Assembly (NCBI GenBank): GCA_007135355.1
Contig: SLJA01000277.1
Location: 1-6,107, forward strand
Source: Wenzhouxiangella sp.
GTDB taxonomy: Bacteria; Pseudomonadota; Gammaproteobacteria; Xanthomonadales; Wenzhouxiangellaceae
DNA length: 6,107 bases
Reading direction: 5' to 3'
Part shown: positions 5,815 through 6,107 of the stretch, piece by piece
Layout: the number at the start of each line of letters is the position of its first letter
Numbering within the stretch: the stretch's first letter is position 1
Program-made: the position numbers and the translations under genes
Notes under the pieces: generated by a model
The model's input: the letters and a program-made list of their open reading frames with translations, nothing else
Databases searched by the model: none
Told to the model about the DNA's origin: nothing

Positions 5815-6107
5815 TCAAAGAAAACCTAAACCTCTGGCCAACCCGGTCAATTCGGCCAGCTCCAGTTCCGCGTCGCGCAGCCGCCCCTGCAAGGCGGCGC
5901 GATCGCGCCGCAGATCGGCCAGCTCATCCTCGGTCAGCTGTCCGCGCCGGCGATCTTGTTCCAGCGCGGCCTCAACACCCCGCAGCTCGCTGCGCAGACT
6001 GCCGGCGCGCTCGCTGACGGTGTGCATCTGCCGCCCGAGATCAAAACCGCGAAGGAAGTCCGGCTCCAGCGCCGCCGGGCAAATCGATTCATAGCGCCCA
6101 CCCTCGC
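5815..6107 (-). CDS. DUF2799 family protein, C-terminal part (5' end outside window)
   Basis: The minus-strand frame is open to the right edge, giving the last 96 residues of a longer protein. The segment GGRYESICP, then FLRGFDLGRQ, matches the DUF2799 pattern (a 'Y.GvCP' element followed by 'F..GY..GR'), recognised by eye. After it comes about 65 residues rich in Leu, Arg and Glu with heptad character, a probable coiled coil, ending at LARGLGFL. An internal ATG at 6027 is not the true start, because the family motif lies upstream of it. Family function is unknown; members are small proteobacterial proteins, often with an N-terminal export or lipoprotein signal, which would lie beyond the window. 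The stop at 5815-5817 is one base before the start of the GGDEF-EAL-like gene, suggesting one transcript. Confidence 0.8.
   Translation of the reverse strand, partial: EGGRYESICPAALEPDFLRGFDLGRQMHTVSERAGSLRSELRGVEAALEQDRRRGQLTEDELADLRRDRAALQGRLRDAELELAELTGLARGLGFL

Noticed and set aside
5370..6017. 215-codon plus-strand frame over the DUF2799 gene and the start of the GGDEF-EAL-like gene
   Set aside because: It overlaps two recognised minus-strand genes, and its product has no domain signature and a low-complexity Pro/Arg/Ala end.

Overview
The window is GC-rich, gene-dense bacterial chromosome with very short intergenic gaps. Protein character points to a proteobacterium, most likely a gammaproteobacterium near the Xanthomonadales/Chromatiales/Wenzhouxiangella types. 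The pointers are a DUF2799 protein, a FimX-like degenerate GGDEF-EAL protein and a proteobacterial-style ABC-2 ATPase/permease pair. This placement is inference from protein style, not from a search. I see no rRNA, tRNA, CRISPR array, insertion sequence or phage gene.

Layout. Positions 1-1529 (+) hold the 3' part of an ABC transporter ATPase gene and its complete permease gene, overlapping by 4 bp (ATGA). After a 64 bp gap, 1594-3907 (+) is a tight three-gene block: a family 2-type glycosyltransferase, a CofC/MobA-like nucleotidyltransferase-fold protein overlapping it by 4 bp, and a radical SAM protein of the ArsS (arsenosugar biosynthesis) type starting 11 bp further on. These match the 'rSAM/selenodomain-associated transferase' 2 and 1 families plus their radical SAM partner. 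Next, 3964-4533 (+) encodes a GNAT acetyltransferase with its own strong ribosome binding site. The last two genes are on the minus strand: a degenerate GGDEF-EAL protein (4554-5813), and upstream of it a DUF2799 protein that runs off the right edge (5815-6107). They are separated by one base and are probably co-transcribed.

How the genes may work together. The ABC pair should form one membrane transporter. The central three genes are the most distinctive part. The radical SAM protein carries the CxxxCxxC cluster motif and a Cys-rich C-terminal tail in the all-cysteine form. ArsS enzymes add a 5'-deoxyadenosyl group to dimethylated arsenic on the way to arsenosugars, and the two sugar/nucleotide transferase-like neighbours are candidates for later glycosylation or tailoring steps. 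No arsM methyltransferase lies in the window. The minus-strand pair suggests a c-di-GMP-binding (not c-di-GMP-making) regulator beside a small coiled-coil protein of unknown function.
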